A stretch of 5,504 bases of DNA from NCBI GenBank assembly GCA_003524365.1, contig DQHS01000232.1, positions 1-5,504 of the forward strand, read 5' to 3'. Each line of letters starts with the position of its first letter. The first letter of the stretch is position 1. The position numbers and the translations under genes are program-made. Source of the stretch: Cellvibrio sp. (GTDB taxonomy: Bacteria > Pseudomonadota > Gammaproteobacteria > Pseudomonadales > Cellvibrionaceae). Below the pieces are notes generated by a model that did no database searches, was not told where the DNA came from, and saw only the letters and a program-made list of their open reading frames with translations. Shown in pieces: positions 1 to 5,504 of this stretch.

Positions 1-1116
1 ATGTTCGGCGCGCATTTGTTCGCCGTGCTGCTGCATCAGATTCTGCAAGTAATGACGGTTGAGGCGGACAAATCCCACCAGCAGCAACTGTGCACAGATC
101 AGGGCTATCAGCCACTTGGCGATCACTCGCTGGCGAATACTGGCGTAATCGATGTAAGCCTGGGTGATATCGCTCCAGGCCAGCATCGCCAGACCCGATT
201 GTGCCAGCGGCAAGCCCGCTTGTTCGAGCAGCCACCAAGAGGCCACATAGGTTTTGTCATCACTGTGCAGCAACTGCCCTTGTTGGTCGATCGGCACTCG
301 CCCACCGCTCCACCAGCTATGCAACTGCGGATCGGTAGTACCTTCTAGACGCCAATCATCGACCGTAGTGGGATTTTGCTGGTTTAGCTGCTGCCGGGTT
401 TGCTCCCACAGCACTTGCTCAACCGCCGCTTTGCGCAGGAACACCGCCAGTTGTATCGACGCCTCTTTCGGATCGCCTAACGGCAGGGATGACATACCCA
501 CTTCCAGAACCGCAATCACCGTGCCGGTTTGATCAGCATTGGCCATGACCGGCAGTACAGCACGATGGCCGCTGCCTTGGCGGGCGACATCAATACCCCA
601 TGTGGGTACACCAGAGGTAAACGCATTGGTAATCAGCGGGCGCAGGCCACTGAGACTATCGCCGTAGCGATCCGGGCGATGCATCCGCAAGAAATTGACT
701 GCCCCAGGTGCAAAATACACACTCAGTTGGTTGACCCCCAGCTCCTCCATCCCGCTCCAATAATCCTGCAGGAGCAACTGCACTTCCTGCCGCGCCCGAC
801 GCAACTGTGCCGCGCTATCTACACTACTGGCACCCCCATCAGCCTGAACAAACAGTTGGTGCGTTGAGCGCAGCTTTTCGGCAATGCTGTGGTCGCGGCC
901 AATTAACTGCGCCAATAACATGGCCTGCTGGGTCAAGTCGCGCCCGGTGGCGCTAACATAGTCCTGTTGGGTTTGGGTATTCCACGCCAGCCGCTCATTC
1001 CAGACCTGGCGATGCACTTGCAAGTCGGCAAACATAAACAGCACAAAGACCGCTGTCAGCCCCAAGGCAGATACCCAGGGCAGCCAACGGTAAAGGCGTT
1101 TGTAATTCAGCGACAT
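1..1116 (-). CDS. Membrane sensor with periplasmic dCache_3-type domain (C-terminus off the left edge)
   Basis: The minus-strand frame is open for 372 codons from an ATG at 1116 down to base 1, with no stop, so the gene is partial. Residues about 13-30 form a hydrophobic helix (PWVSALGLTAVFVLFMF) and residues about 335-351 a second one (WLIALICAQLLLVGFV). The roughly 300 residues between them should lie in the periplasm. That loop carries FLRMHRPDRYGD (142-153), then GLRP, then a conserved stretch ending in VIAVLEVGM (200-208). This pattern is typical of the double-Cache dCache_3 ligand-binding family in diguanylate cyclases, histidine kinases and chemoreceptors. After helix 2 come 20 polar, Gln-rich residues, the start of a cytoplasmic linker. 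The output domain is not visible, so the signalling class is unknown; a GGDEF or kinase domain is a guess. A weak GAGAGA precedes the ATG. An in-frame ATG at 1152 has no ribosome site and is less likely. The ligand cannot be predicted. Confidence 0.82.
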   Translation of the reverse strand, partial: MSLNYKRLYRWLPWVSALGLTAVFVLFMFADLQVHRQVWNERLAWNTQTQQDYVSATGRDLTQQAMLLAQLIGRDHSIAEKLRSTHQLFVQADGGASSVDSAAQLRRARQEVQLLLQDYWSGMEELGVNQLSVYFAPGAVNFLRMHRPDRYGDSLSGLRPLITNAFTSGVPTWGIDVARQGSGHRAVLPVMANADQTGTVIAVLEVGMSSLPLGDPKEASIQLAVFLRKAAVEQVLWEQTRQQLNQQNPTTVDDWRLEGTTDPQLHSWWSGGRVPIDQQGQLLHSDDKTYVASWWLLEQAGLPLAQSGLAMLAWSDITQAYIDYASIRQRVIAKWLIALICAQLLLVGFVRLNRHYLQNLMQQHGEQMRAEH

Positions 1117-1268
1117 GAAGTCTCTCGGAGTAGTTGTTATCGGCCAGTGCATGCAAATGGCGCAGTATTACCCAAGTGTAGTGCAAATTTTTACAGGGGC
1201 AGACTTGGCCGCTGGGCTATCCAGCGACAGCAAGTTGATTAACGACAAACAGAGAAGAGAGCGAGAGG

Positions 1269-1646
1269 TTATTTAGCAGCAGTGCTATCGGCTTGGATAT
1301 TAGTAGCATCGGTATTGGTAGCATCAGATTTGGCGCTATCGGTTTTTTCCGCGCGTTTACGGCGTGCATCCTTCGGGTCAGCGGCGAGCGGACGATAAAT
1401 CTCTACGCGATCACCCGCGTGCAAGATATGTTTGTCGGCGCTATCCAAACCTTTGGTGCCGAGCGACTGGCCAAAAATGCCCATCTTGGCGACGGAGATG
1501 TCCAACTCGGGAAAATGATCGGTAATTTTGGAGCGTCTTACCGCTGCCAAAGCAGTGGTACCCGGTTCTACCAAAAGCGCGATAATTTTTTGTTTGTGTG
1601 GTAACGCATAAGCAACTTCCACGCGGATAAGATCAAAATCGGCCAT
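1269..1646 (-). CDS. rnfH: RnfH/RatB family ubiquitin-fold protein
   Basis: This 125-residue protein is recognised as RnfH (RatB, UPF0125), a small beta-grasp, ubiquitin-like protein. Family marks are VEVAYALP near the start (9-16), EPGTTA (27-32), ITDHFPELD (41-49), MGIFGQ (55-60) and GDRVEIYRPL followed by ADPKDARRKRA (78-99). The biochemical role is unsettled. The name comes from association with rnf electron-transport genes in some bacteria, and RatB from its place beside ratA in E. coli, where it is not thought to be a true antitoxin. Residues 100-125 form a polar, low-complexity tail rich in Asp, Thr, Ala and Asn with a repeated DATN, beyond the conserved core and probably disordered. 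The ATG at 1646 lies 38 bases after the ratA stop and has a GGA eight bases upstream. It is the last gene of the transporter-ratA-rnfH run. Confidence 0.93.
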   Translation of the reverse strand: MADFDLIRVEVAYALPHKQKIIALLVEPGTTALAAVRRSKITDHFPELDISVAKMGIFGQSLGTKGLDSADKHILHAGDRVEIYRPLAADPKDARRKRAEKTDSAKSDATNTDATNIQADSTAAK

Positions 1647-1684
1647 GCTACTTTTCCATCAAAAATAAAAGAAACACAAAAAAG

Positions 1685-2119
1685 TTATTGATAAATCTGT
1701 TTGGCGCGAGCGCAAAGCGCATCCACCTGTCTGTTGCTTACCACCTCAAATAACTTGCCAACCGCCATGCCGAGCAAACGGTTTTGCAATTCAAATTCCA
1801 ACTCAAAAGTGACTTTGCAAGCCTGCTCGCCCAGCGGCGTAAACCGCCAGACACCGCGCAAATATTTAAACGGGCCATCAACCAAATTCATGCTCATGCT
1901 GTGCGGCGGCTGCAGTTGATTGCGCGTAACAAAACTCTGGCTCACGCCCGCTTTGCTTAGCTCCAGCCGCGCCTCCAGCCAGTCATCGCCACGCGCCAGA
2001 ATTTTCGCCCCGACACAGCCATCCATAAACTGTGGATAGGCTTCAATATCGTTGATCAAATCAAACATTTGCGTGGCCGAATAATTTACCAGCGCTGATC
2101 TCTCTACCCGATGAGCCAC
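1685..2119 (-). CDS. ratA: RatA / COQ10-like START-domain (SRPBCC) protein
   Basis: This 144-residue protein covers a whole COQ10/START (polyketide cyclase-like, SRPBCC) fold. Characteristic stretches are VERSALVNYSATQMFDLIND (5-24) with AYPQF just after, SFVTRN (62-67), LVDGPFKYLRGVWRF (79-93) and CKVTFELEFE (101-110), followed by the long C-terminal helix that closes the hydrophobic cavity. In E. coli RatA was reported to bind the 50S subunit and block 70S assembly, while mitochondrial and other COQ10 homologues bind ubiquinone. Which applies here cannot be read from sequence, and the 'toxin' label should be used with caution because no partner antitoxin is evident. The start is a GTG at 2119, three bases after the transporter stop; an in-frame TAA sits two codons upstream, so no longer start is possible. 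The neighbours smpB and rnfH match the conserved gammaproteobacterial order, interrupted here by the transporter. Confidence 0.93.
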   Translation of the reverse strand: MAHRVERSALVNYSATQMFDLINDIEAYPQFMDGCVGAKILARGDDWLEARLELSKAGVSQSFVTRNQLQPPHSMSMNLVDGPFKYLRGVWRFTPLGEQACKVTFELEFELQNRLLGMAVGKLFEVVSNRQVDALCARAKQIYQ

Positions 2120-2122
2120 TTT

Positions 2123-3505
2123 TTACTCCACAAACACTTTGCGCATAACCGGGAAAATCCCGTTAATTAGAATTACCAACACCGCGATGGGAGAGATGTA
2201 GCGCAATATTGGACGCCAGAGTTTCAACAACAGCGACGATTCAAATTTTAATTCATGCAGCAGATGTTCGTCGCGCAGTTTCCAGCCCACAAAGAGCGCG
2301 ATCAACACCCCGCCGAGCGGCAACATAATGTTGGTGGCGATAAAATCCATGCTGTCAAAATAGGTTTTACCCCACAGAAAATCTTTCTCTGCCCAATCGT
2401 TAAAGGAAAACACTGAGCCCAAGCCCATCAACCAGGCAACGACGCCCAAGAGCACACTCGCGCCTGTGCGGCTCAAGCCAAAGCGCTCGTTGAGGTAAGC
2501 CACTCCCGGCTCCAGCAGCGAGATAGTAGAGGTCCAGGCGGCGAGCATCACCATCACAAAAAACACCGAGCCAATCACTAAGCCCGCGCTCATATTGCCG
2601 AACGCGACAGGCAGGGTCACAAACATCAAACCCGGCCCACTGCCAACGGATAACCCCGGCGTGGCAAACACCAGCGCAAAAATTGCCACGCCCGCGATCA
2701 ACGCAACCAGCGTATCCAGAAGCGCAACCAGCATCACCGTCTGCCCTACCGATTGGTTACTCGGCATATAAGCGCCGTAAGCCATAATCGCGCCCATACC
2801 CAGACTCAGGGTAAAAAACGAGTGGCCCATGGCCACCAGCGCCGACTCCCAGGAAACATCCTCGGGGTTAAAACTAAACATAAAACGCAGCGAGGTGACA
2901 AATTCGCCTTCGACCATGGCGTAAGCGAGCAGTATTAATAGCAGGACAAACAGTAGCGGCATCATCCAACGCACCGATGACTCCAACCCACGTGTCACAC
3001 CCAGCGCCAAAATCGCTACCGTCATCACCGTGAAAATCGTATGCCATTGCAGCATCTGGCTTTTATCGGCCAACAAACTATCGAACAGCGCCTGCGATGT
3101 CTCACCCGTCAAACCAGCAAATTTGCCGCTCAGAGCGGACTGCACATACTCCAGCGTCCAGCCAGCGATTACCGTGTAAAACGACAATATCACCAGACCG
3201 GCGAATGCACCCATCCAACCGATAATTGTCCAGGCCTTGCTCGCGCCAGAGGTTTCGCACAGCTCTGCCGTCGCCATAATCGGATTGGCGCGCGCGCGGC
3301 GCCCCATCAAGATTTCCGCCATCATGATCGGAATACCAATCACCGCGATGCACAGCAAATACATGAGCACAAACGCGCCGCCGCCGTTCTCACCGGTGAT
3401 GTAGGGAAACTTCCAGATATTGCCCAAACCCACGGCAGAGCCGGTCGCGGCCAGAATAAAACTGCCGCGCAGCCCCCAAATTGTATGTTGCTTAAGTGAC
3501 TTCAC
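2123..3505 (-). CDS. Sodium-dependent transporter, neurotransmitter:sodium symporter (SNF/LeuT) family
   Basis: From the GTG at 3505 this is a 460-residue inner-membrane protein with about 11 predicted helices, the common number for bacterial members (LeuT has 12). It is expected to import an amino acid or related amine with Na+. Helix 1 carries GSAVGLGNIWKFPY (22-35) and then ENGGGAF (39-45), the unwound substrate/Na+ region. Helix 6 has SFFTLSLGMGAIMAYGAYM (229-247). Helix 8 has AAWTST, whose Thr325-Ser326 match the Na2 ligands of LeuT. An Asp at 264 in helix 7 falls near the position of LeuT Glu290, which suggests chloride independence; this rests on alignment by eye. The substrate cannot be assigned. 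An ATG at 3538 would add 11 residues but has no ribosome site, whereas the GTG has AGAGGAG six bases upstream. It is the first gene of the run with ratA and rnfH, and is divergent from smpB. Confidence 0.93.
   Translation of the reverse strand: MKSLKQHTIWGLRGSFILAATGSAVGLGNIWKFPYITGENGGGAFVLMYLLCIAVIGIPIMMAEILMGRRARANPIMATAELCETSGASKAWTIIGWMGAFAGLVILSFYTVIAGWTLEYVQSALSGKFAGLTGETSQALFDSLLADKSQMLQWHTIFTVMTVAILALGVTRGLESSVRWMMPLLFVLLLILLAYAMVEGEFVTSLRFMFSFNPEDVSWESALVAMGHSFFTLSLGMGAIMAYGAYMPSNQSVGQTVMLVALLDTLVALIAGVAIFALVFATPGLSVGSGPGLMFVTLPVAFGNMSAGLVIGSVFFVMVMLAAWTSTISLLEPGVAYLNERFGLSRTGASVLLGVVAWLMGLGSVFSFNDWAEKDFLWGKTYFDSMDFIATNIMLPLGGVLIALFVGWKLRDEHLLHELKFESSLLLKLWRPILRYISPIAVLVILINGIFPVMRKVFVE
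2126..2129 (-). promoter_or_regulatory. Ribosome binding site of ratA inside the transporter's last codons
   Basis: On the minus strand GGAG spans the last two sense codons of the transporter (GTG GAG). It is followed by TAA, AAA and the GTG start of ratA, a spacing of six bases. This supports the GTG start and suggests that ratA is translated by ribosomes ending on the transporter message. Confidence 0.7.
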
Positions 3506-3511
3506 GCGCTG

Positions 3512-3518
3512 CTCCTCT
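3512..3518 (-). promoter_or_regulatory. Strong ribosome binding site that sets the transporter start
   Basis: The minus strand reads AGAGGAG, six bases before the GTG at 3505. The alternative ATG at 3538 is preceded only by AACAATAACG, which has no Shine-Dalgarno match. The extra codons of the longer reading would come largely from this ribosome site itself (Ile-Glu-Glu-Gln), so the shorter protein is favoured. Confidence 0.72.
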
Positions 3519-3576
3519 ATAAGCCCTGACAAGGACATCGTTATTGTTGGTTAAGCACAGATCGCACCAGAAATAG

Positions 3577-3598
3577 CGCGCATCAATCACGCGCATGA
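3577..3598. repeat. Short direct repeat CGCGCAT(C/G)A, 13-base period
   Basis: CGCGCATCA (3577-3585) and CGCGCATGA (3590-3598) form a near-perfect direct repeat. GCGCG at 3576-3580 and CGCGC at 3590-3594 are also inverted complements that could form a small hairpin. The element lies in the divergent region, within the likely 5' leader of the transporter message. It might be an operator or leader structure, or it might be chance in GC-rich sequence. Confidence 0.35.
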
Positions 3599-3615
3599 AC
3601 CGCACACAGGGCCGA

Positions 3616-3621
3616 ATTGTA
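3616..3621 (-). promoter_or_regulatory. Possible -10 element for the transporter-ratA-rnfH operon
   Basis: The minus strand has TACAAT at 3621-3616, five of six matches to the sigma70 -10 consensus, which would place a transcript start near 3609 and a leader of about 100 bases. No good -35 box lies 16-18 bases upstream (the best is TTATAC), so an activator would be needed or the call is wrong. Confidence 0.3.
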
Positions 3622-3664
3622 CCCAGATTGCCGCAGCGGTATAAGCCCAAGCGCGCTCTATATC

Positions 3665-3694
3665 AAGACACAGCGCGGACTTTGCCGATATAAT
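3665..3694 (+). promoter_or_regulatory. Likely sigma70 promoter of smpB
   Basis: A perfect TATAAT at 3689-3694 is preceded, with an 18-base spacer, by AAGACA at 3665-3670 (four of six matches to TTGACA). The expected transcript start is near 3701, giving a leader of about 35 bases before the smpB ATG at 3736. The position and direction fit smpB expression. Confidence 0.62.
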
Positions 3695-3735
3695 GCCCGC
3701 CCGTTCGACGACATACCCTGAGTAACATTGAGTTC

Positions 3736-4221
3736 ATGGCCAAAAAAGCGCAAAAAAACCAAGGGACTACCATCGCCCTTAACAAAAAAGCCAAGTTCGA
3801 TTACGAACTGCACGACCGCTTTGAGGCGGGCATTGCACTCCTTGGCTGGGAGATAAAAAGCCTGCGTGCGGGTAAAGGCAATATTACCGATTGCTACGTG
3901 GTGTTTAAAAATAACGAAGCCTGGTTGCAAGCCGCCCAAATCCAGCCACTGCTGAGCGCGTCCACGCACTTTGTTACCGACCCGTTCCGCAACCGCAAAT
4001 TGCTGCTCAATCGCCGCGAAATTAATCGCCTGCAAGAAGCAGTAGAGCAAAAAGGCTATACCGTAGTGCCCACGGCGCTCTACTGGAAAGAACATTTAAT
4101 TAAATTGGAAATTGCCATCGCCAAGGGTAAACAACTTCACGACAAACGCGAGACCGAAAAAGAACGCGACTGGGCACGCGATAAACAGCGCCTGTTCCAA
4201 ACCGCTACTAAACGCGATTAA
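3736..4221 (+). CDS. smpB: SmpB, tmRNA-binding protein of trans-translation
   Basis: SmpB binds the tRNA-like part of tmRNA and delivers it to ribosomes stalled on broken messages, so that the nascent peptide is tagged for degradation. The 161 residues match the usual family length of about 155-160. The OB-fold core has NKKAKFDYELHDRFEAGI (16-33) and LGWEIKSLRAGK (36-47), then DCYV (52-55), DPFRNRKLLL (82-91), GYTVVP (107-112), LYWK (115-118) and KLEIAIAKGK (123-132). The HDKR block (135-138) is intact. The basic C-terminal tail (about 139-161, with ERDWARDK) is the part that becomes helical in the empty mRNA channel. The ribosome site is weak, only a GAG close to the ATG. A promoter lies just upstream and a strong terminator 37 bases downstream, so smpB is probably a single-gene unit. 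The tmRNA gene ssrA is not in the window. Confidence 0.97.
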   Translation: MAKKAQKNQGTTIALNKKAKFDYELHDRFEAGIALLGWEIKSLRAGKGNITDCYVVFKNNEAWLQAAQIQPLLSASTHFVTDPFRNRKLLLNRREINRLQEAVEQKGYTVVPTALYWKEHLIKLEIAIAKGKQLHDKRETEKERDWARDKQRLFQTATKRD

Positions 4222-4258
4222 TTTCCGCTACCGTTCTTATAAATAAAAAATTGCGCAT

Positions 4259-4295
4259 AAAAAATGCCGGTATTGTTTGATACCGGCATTTTTTT
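4259..4295. terminator. Bidirectional rho-independent terminator between smpB and the convergent gene
   Basis: A perfect inverted repeat pairs 4259-4273 with 4280-4294 around a six-base loop (TGTTTG). The core is ATGCCGGTAT / ATACCGGCAT, and the outer pairs are A:T, so each strand reads a stem followed by a run of six or more T. On the plus strand it ends smpB, 37 bases after its stop. On the minus strand it lies 30 bases beyond the stop of the gene ending at 4325. Confidence 0.93.
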
Positions 4296-4324
4296 GTTTT
4301 CGACTTTTCAATCTCACCACATGG

Positions 4325-5504
4325 TTAGCGTTCGTGCACACTCAACTCACTAATAGTACTATAAAACTCGCGCCCACCACCATTAAAACTATCCCGCTCC
4401 ACGCCACCCGCAGCACCAATGATACGAATAGCACTGGTAGTAACTGGTGCAAATGAAAGCGTGTGATTAATACCAATCCCTTTTAACCATTGGGAATTAT
4501 CGAAATTCATTGCTGGCATTATCTGCAGTTGCTGCACGTTTTGCCAATCGCCTGCGTCATCGCGATACTGCACCTGCAGAGAGGTGAACCAACCGGAAAA
4601 TTCTTTCGGTGTACCCGAATTAAACCGCAGCACAGAAATCGTTTGTGGTTGCGCCCAGCGATAGCCATAAAAATCCTGCTTGCTCACCGCAGAATTTTCC
4701 GCACTGTAATAGGTTGTTTCAATATCGCCATCACTCAACAAGTGTGTAAGCGACTTTATGTTTTTTTCATTCGTCAGATTGTGCAGCACCCCGGTTGCCG
4801 TAGATGCGAGATTGTTCGTATGCACGCTGATGACGTATTCGTGCTCAACCGTTTTTTGCCCACTCGACAAACGCAGTTTGAATCGATAAAGCCCGGACGT
4901 TTTCGGTACGCCCGAGATAACGCCGGCTTGCAAGCGAAACCCCGGTGGCAGTGCACTGCCAAGCAACGTTAATTTTTCATCACTGACCGAAATATCAATG
5001 CCCGTATCAAACGAAAAAGCTTGATCTTGTTCAGCAAATAACACTGGCGCAGCGGGCAATTCCAAAGGAGCAGAAAATTTTGCGCCGGTGTTAATTACAT
5101 AATATTCAACTCCATTCTCCACAATTTTTTTTCCGCCCTGCGCAAGAATAATTTTTTCACCTTCATTAGCCATACGCGCAACCAAATCGCTAATACGCGC
5201 ATCCGGCAAATCAACCCGGCTGACATTGATATAGCGATCGTTGTATGGCTGACTCCAATTTAACTCTGGAATAGGGAACAATAAATGCTTCGGTAAAATT
5301 GCAGTGCCACCGACAATTCCCAATAAACCACTCATACTCGCGGCCTGATTGTCCGCATCAAAACCCATTGCACTGGCCATATCCAAGGTTTTTTGAAAAT
5401 CACCTTCACCATATAAGAGCGCAAGAATTGCACAGGCGCCATTTAAATTCGCATCAACCACCAGCCAGGCATTTTTGTTGTAATCGAACGCGCGATAATA
5501 ATGC
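4325..5504 (-). CDS. ADP-ribosylglycohydrolase-like protein with He_PIG and discoidin-like C-terminal modules (N-terminus off the right edge)
   Basis: The frame is open from the right edge to a TAA at 4327-4325, giving the last 392 residues. The reading continues through the window end as HYYRAFDYNKNAWL, so the GTG at 5461 is an internal valine. Visible residues 22-66 (NGACAILALLYGEGDF, then GFDADNQAASMSGLLGIVGG) resemble the C-terminal metal-binding part of the ADP-ribosylglycohydrolase (DraG/ARH) fold. There the DxDT/N aspartates bind divalent metal; here they are Asp49, Asp51 and Asn52. Residues about 150-228 contain LPPGF and GVISGVP (185-200), marks of a He_PIG immunoglobulin-like module. 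Residues about 237-392 have a discoidin/F5-8 type C-like pattern (LLSDGDIETTYY, then SVLRFNSGTP, LQVQYRDDAGDWQNV and a final beta-rich stretch). These accessory modules suggest an exported protein that binds glycan or a surface, but any signal peptide is outside the window. Substrate and true enzymatic activity are unknown. Confidence 0.8.
   Translation of the reverse strand, partial: HYYRAFDYNKNAWLVVDANLNGACAILALLYGEGDFQKTLDMASAMGFDADNQAASMSGLLGIVGGTAILPKHLLFPIPELNWSQPYNDRYINVSRVDLPDARISDLVARMANEGEKIILAQGGKKIVENGVEYYVINTGAKFSAPLELPAAPVLFAEQDQAFSFDTGIDISVSDEKLTLLGSALPPGFRLQAGVISGVPKTSGLYRFKLRLSSGQKTVEHEYVISVHTNNLASTATGVLHNLTNEKNIKSLTHLLSDGDIETTYYSAENSAVSKQDFYGYRWAQPQTISVLRFNSGTPKEFSGWFTSLQVQYRDDAGDWQNVQQLQIMPAMNFDNSQWLKGIGINHTLSFAPVTTSAIRIIGAAGGVERDSFNGGGREFYSTISELSVHER

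Noticed and set aside
1..867. Several plus-strand open frames of about 90-115 codons (1-348, 254-532, 529-867)
   Set aside because: They lie opposite one continuous 372-codon minus-strand frame with clear membrane helices and a Cache signature. Their own translations show no recognisable domain.
1210..1226. Hairpin CGCTGG / CCAGCG in the gap after rnfH
   Set aside because: The stem is only six base pairs and no U-tract follows on the minus strand, so it is not a convincing intrinsic terminator.
1117..1268. Promoter for the sensor gene
   Set aside because: The only -10-like hexamer seen (TAATAC on the minus strand) matches consensus poorly and has no -35 at a proper distance, so no promoter is called.
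1269..2119. ratA-rnfH as a classic toxin-antitoxin pair
   Set aside because: The pairing is conserved and the name RatAB exists, but RnfH/RatB is not established as an antitoxin and RatA has the COQ10/START fold. A housekeeping role is at least as likely.
3041..3499. Plus-strand open frame of 152 codons
   Set aside because: It is antisense to the well-conserved SNF transporter, and its His/Gln/Arg-rich translation is typical of a shadow frame.
3658..4095. Minus-strand open frame of 145 codons opposite smpB
   Set aside because: smpB is unmistakable on the plus strand and has its own promoter and terminator. The antisense translation matches nothing I recognise.
4222..4324. tmRNA gene (ssrA) beside smpB
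   Set aside because: The 103 bases hold only the terminator and short AT-rich flanks; there is no room for, or sign of, a tmRNA acceptor arm or tag reading frame.
4490..4972. Plus-strand open frame of 160 codons
   Set aside because: It is antisense to the He_PIG and discoidin-like region of the minus-strand gene, with no ribosome site or domain of its own.

Overview
The window looks like ordinary chromosome of a gammaproteobacterium, probably in the Cellvibrionaceae/Pseudomonas-related part of the class. The evidence is the smpB / ratA / rnfH neighbourhood, the form of the SmpB and RnfH proteins, and a secreted-style enzyme with carbohydrate-type accessory domains of the sort seen in Cellvibrio-like bacteria. 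The genus is an inference. No tRNA, rRNA, CRISPR array, insertion sequence or phage gene was seen.

Layout from left to right. Positions 1-1116 (minus strand, running off the left edge) encode the N-terminal 372 residues of a membrane sensor: one membrane helix, a periplasmic double-Cache domain of the dCache_3 type, a second membrane helix and the start of a cytoplasmic linker. The output domain is outside the window. A 152-base gap without a gene follows. Positions 1269-3505 hold three minus-strand genes, transcribed in the order transporter, ratA, rnfH: a sodium-coupled neurotransmitter:sodium symporter (SNF/LeuT family), a RatA/COQ10-like START-domain protein, and an RnfH/RatB ubiquitin-fold protein. 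The transporter and ratA are separated by only three bases and share a reading frame, so they are probably co-translated.

A divergent control region (about 3506-3735) carries a clear sigma70-type promoter for smpB and a weaker candidate for the transporter operon. smpB (3736-4221, plus strand) encodes the tmRNA-binding protein of trans-translation. It ends in a strong symmetrical hairpin with U-tracts on both sides, which can terminate both smpB and the convergent gene to its right. That gene (4325-5504, minus strand, 5' end off the right edge) encodes the C-terminal 392 residues of a multi-domain protein: the end of an ADP-ribosylglycohydrolase-like fold, a putative immunoglobulin-like (He_PIG) module and a discoidin/F5-8 type C-like module.

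The smpB-ratA-rnfH group is a conserved housekeeping neighbourhood linked to ribosome rescue and ribosome/quinone-related functions. The amino-acid-type transporter lying between smpB and ratA, and the Cache sensor at the far side of rnfH (where bamE is the familiar neighbour), are the local departures. I see no convincing new biological system. The items most worth a second look are the ADP-ribosylglycohydrolase-like fusion, the truncated sensor, and the coupled transporter-ratA junction.
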